Of a DNA stretch of 5,574 bases, positions 4,828 through 5,574 are shown in pieces; positions within the stretch are counted from its first letter, which is position 1; the number at the start of each line of letters is the position of its first letter. Both the position numbers and the translations under genes were made by a program. This DNA comes from Clostridia bacterium (GTDB lineage: Bacteria; Bacillota; DSM-521; Neomoorellales; SLTJ01): the NCBI GenBank assembly GCA_014360105.1, contig JACIYD010000122.1, forward strand, positions 1-5,574, in the 5' to 3' direction. The notes below the pieces were generated by a model. That model searched no databases. It saw nothing but the letters and a program-made list of their open reading frames with translations, and had not been told where the DNA came from.

Positions 4828-5364
4828 ATGTTTCTAGAGCGGATAACCATCACCTACGTAGAGCCGTGCTGGGCCGACGCGAACAAGATCCGCCTTAAGG
4901 CAGATTTCTCACGGGACATTGGCGAACTCTTTCCCTACCTGAACGCCGTGCTGCCCAACGCCACCTATAATCCCCACGCCGCTACCCTGACCATCGTCAA
5001 GGAAGGCCGCCTGATCGTTCTCTATCCTCAACGGCTCACCATGGCCAAGGCCAGGAACACCACCGATGCCCGACAGGTCCTCGACTGGCTCAAAGAGCGG
5101 ATCAACCAGACCTGGGAGCGGCGGGACCGCATTGAGCCCTGCTACGAGACCCGCAGCCGCCCCACTGCCCTCGAGCTTTACCAGTGGCTGCCGCGGACCA
5201 ACTGCAGGCAGTGCGGCGAGGCTACTTGCCTTGCCTTTGCGGCCAAGCTCCTCTTGGGTGAGCAGGCGCTGGATCGCTGCCTTCCGCTTTTCGAGCGCGA
5301 CCACCGCCATTTGCGGGAAGCCATGGAGGAGCTGGTGGCCGCCCTGGGCACTTCTCCGGCATGA
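4828..5364 (+). CDS. (Fe-S)-binding protein with C-terminal PF04060-type [4Fe-4S] domain (178 aa)
   Basis: ATG 4828 has AAGGAGG (4815-4821) six bases upstream. The C-terminal part, ELYQWLPRTNCRQCGEATCL onward, carries C126-x2-C129-x4-C134-x16-C151, the cysteine spacing of the four-cysteine cluster domain found in RnfB and the corrinoid protein subunit AcsC. The N-terminal 110 residues (IRLKADFSRDIGELFPYLNA, ATYNPHAATLTI, LIVLYPQRLTMAKA, then ARQVLDWLKERINQTWERRD) form an alpha/beta region that I associate with stand-alone anaerobe Fe-S proteins but cannot tie to a reaction; C14 and C105 lie outside the cluster motif. No signal peptide or membrane segment. It is followed 30 bases later by ACR3. 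A redox or cluster-donor role beside arsenite export is plausible but inferred. Confidence 0.9.
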   Translation: MFLERITITYVEPCWADANKIRLKADFSRDIGELFPYLNAVLPNATYNPHAATLTIVKEGRLIVLYPQRLTMAKARNTTDARQVLDWLKERINQTWERRDRIEPCYETRSRPTALELYQWLPRTNCRQCGEATCLAFAAKLLLGEQALDRCLPLFERDHRHLREAMEELVAALGTSPA

Positions 5365-5394
5365 ATTCTTTATGATTTAGGAGGTTGGTCTTTC

Positions 5395-5574
5395 ATGGGC
5401 GAACAGATGAGTGCAAGGCTCTCCCTTTTGGATCGCCTCTTGACACTGTGGATTTTTCTGGCCATGGTGGCAGGAGTGGGGTTGGGGTACGTTTTTCCCG
5501 GCCTTGCGGACTTCTTGAACCGGCTTTCCATAGGGACCACTTCCATTCCGATCGCGATAGGTCTCATCGTGATG
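5395..5574 (+). CDS. acr3: ACR3-family arsenite efflux transporter, N-terminal 60 residues (runs off right edge)
   Basis: The ATG at 5395 follows AGGAGG (5379-5384) by ten bases; an in-frame ATG at 5407 is the alternative. The visible part reads [36 protein letters not shown], then [16 protein letters not shown], which is the highly conserved opening of ACR3 arsenite permeases of the BASS-like fold: a short cytoplasmic N-terminus, TM1, a loop and the start of TM2. ACR3 exports As(III) (some also Sb(III)) from the cytoplasm using the membrane gradient. The catalytic cysteine of the family lies later, outside the window. It is cotranscribed in appearance with the Fe-S protein and desulfurase upstream. 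The assignment is confident despite the small portion seen. Confidence 0.93.
   Translation, partial: MGEQMSARLSLLDRLLTLWIFLAMVAGVGLGYVFPGLADFLNRLSIGTTSIPIAIGLIVM

Noticed and set aside
4909..5310. 133-aa minus-strand open frame
   Set aside because: Shadow of the Fe-S protein gene; composition is a mirror of GC-rich codons.
1..5574. CRISPR array, tRNA, rRNA or insertion sequence
   Set aside because: No regularly spaced repeats, tRNA-like cloverleaf, rRNA motif, transposase or terminal inverted repeats were seen.

Overview
The window (about 5.6 kb, moderately high GC) reads as part of an arsenic/metalloid-handling accessory locus. The likely host is an anaerobic, clostridia-type Firmicute: strong AGGAGG-type ribosome binding sites, TTG and GTG starts, a TTGACT-N17-TAAAAT promoter, and an RnfB/AcsC-type [4Fe-4S] domain. 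A Moorella- or Desulfotomaculum-like host is a guess from gene style, not a sequence match.

Left edge (1-469, minus strand): the frameshifted remnant of a ClC chloride channel/transporter gene that runs off the window. Positions 473-625 hold a candidate promoter and repeats ahead of a divergently oriented PadR-family regulator.

First plus-strand cluster (626-2837): the PadR-like regulator with a Cys-Cys pair, an ArsP-type (PF03773) membrane permease, and three small cysteine-rich proteins (39, 66 and 89 aa). The first two small proteins share a KGF-x2-RLFGG...GCC block. A strong intrinsic terminator (2855-2920) closes the cluster.

Middle (2920-3458): a broken DJ-1/PfpI-family gene fragment, then a near-consensus promoter, a perfect 18-bp palindrome placed like an operator, and a long leader holding a hairpin and a short 27-codon frame with its own ribosome binding site.

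Second plus-strand cluster (3459 to right edge): a group V cysteine desulfurase-like enzyme, an unrecognised 56-aa protein, a 178-aa protein with a C-terminal [4Fe-4S] domain, and the first 60 codons of an ACR3-type arsenite efflux transporter.

Taken together, one repressible module may export (organo)arsenicals or a related substrate with help from small thiol-rich proteins, while a second links sulfur mobilisation and an Fe-S protein to arsenite export. The arsenic link is firm only for the ACR3 start and family-level for the permease; the roles of the small proteins and the desulfurase/Fe-S pair are inference.
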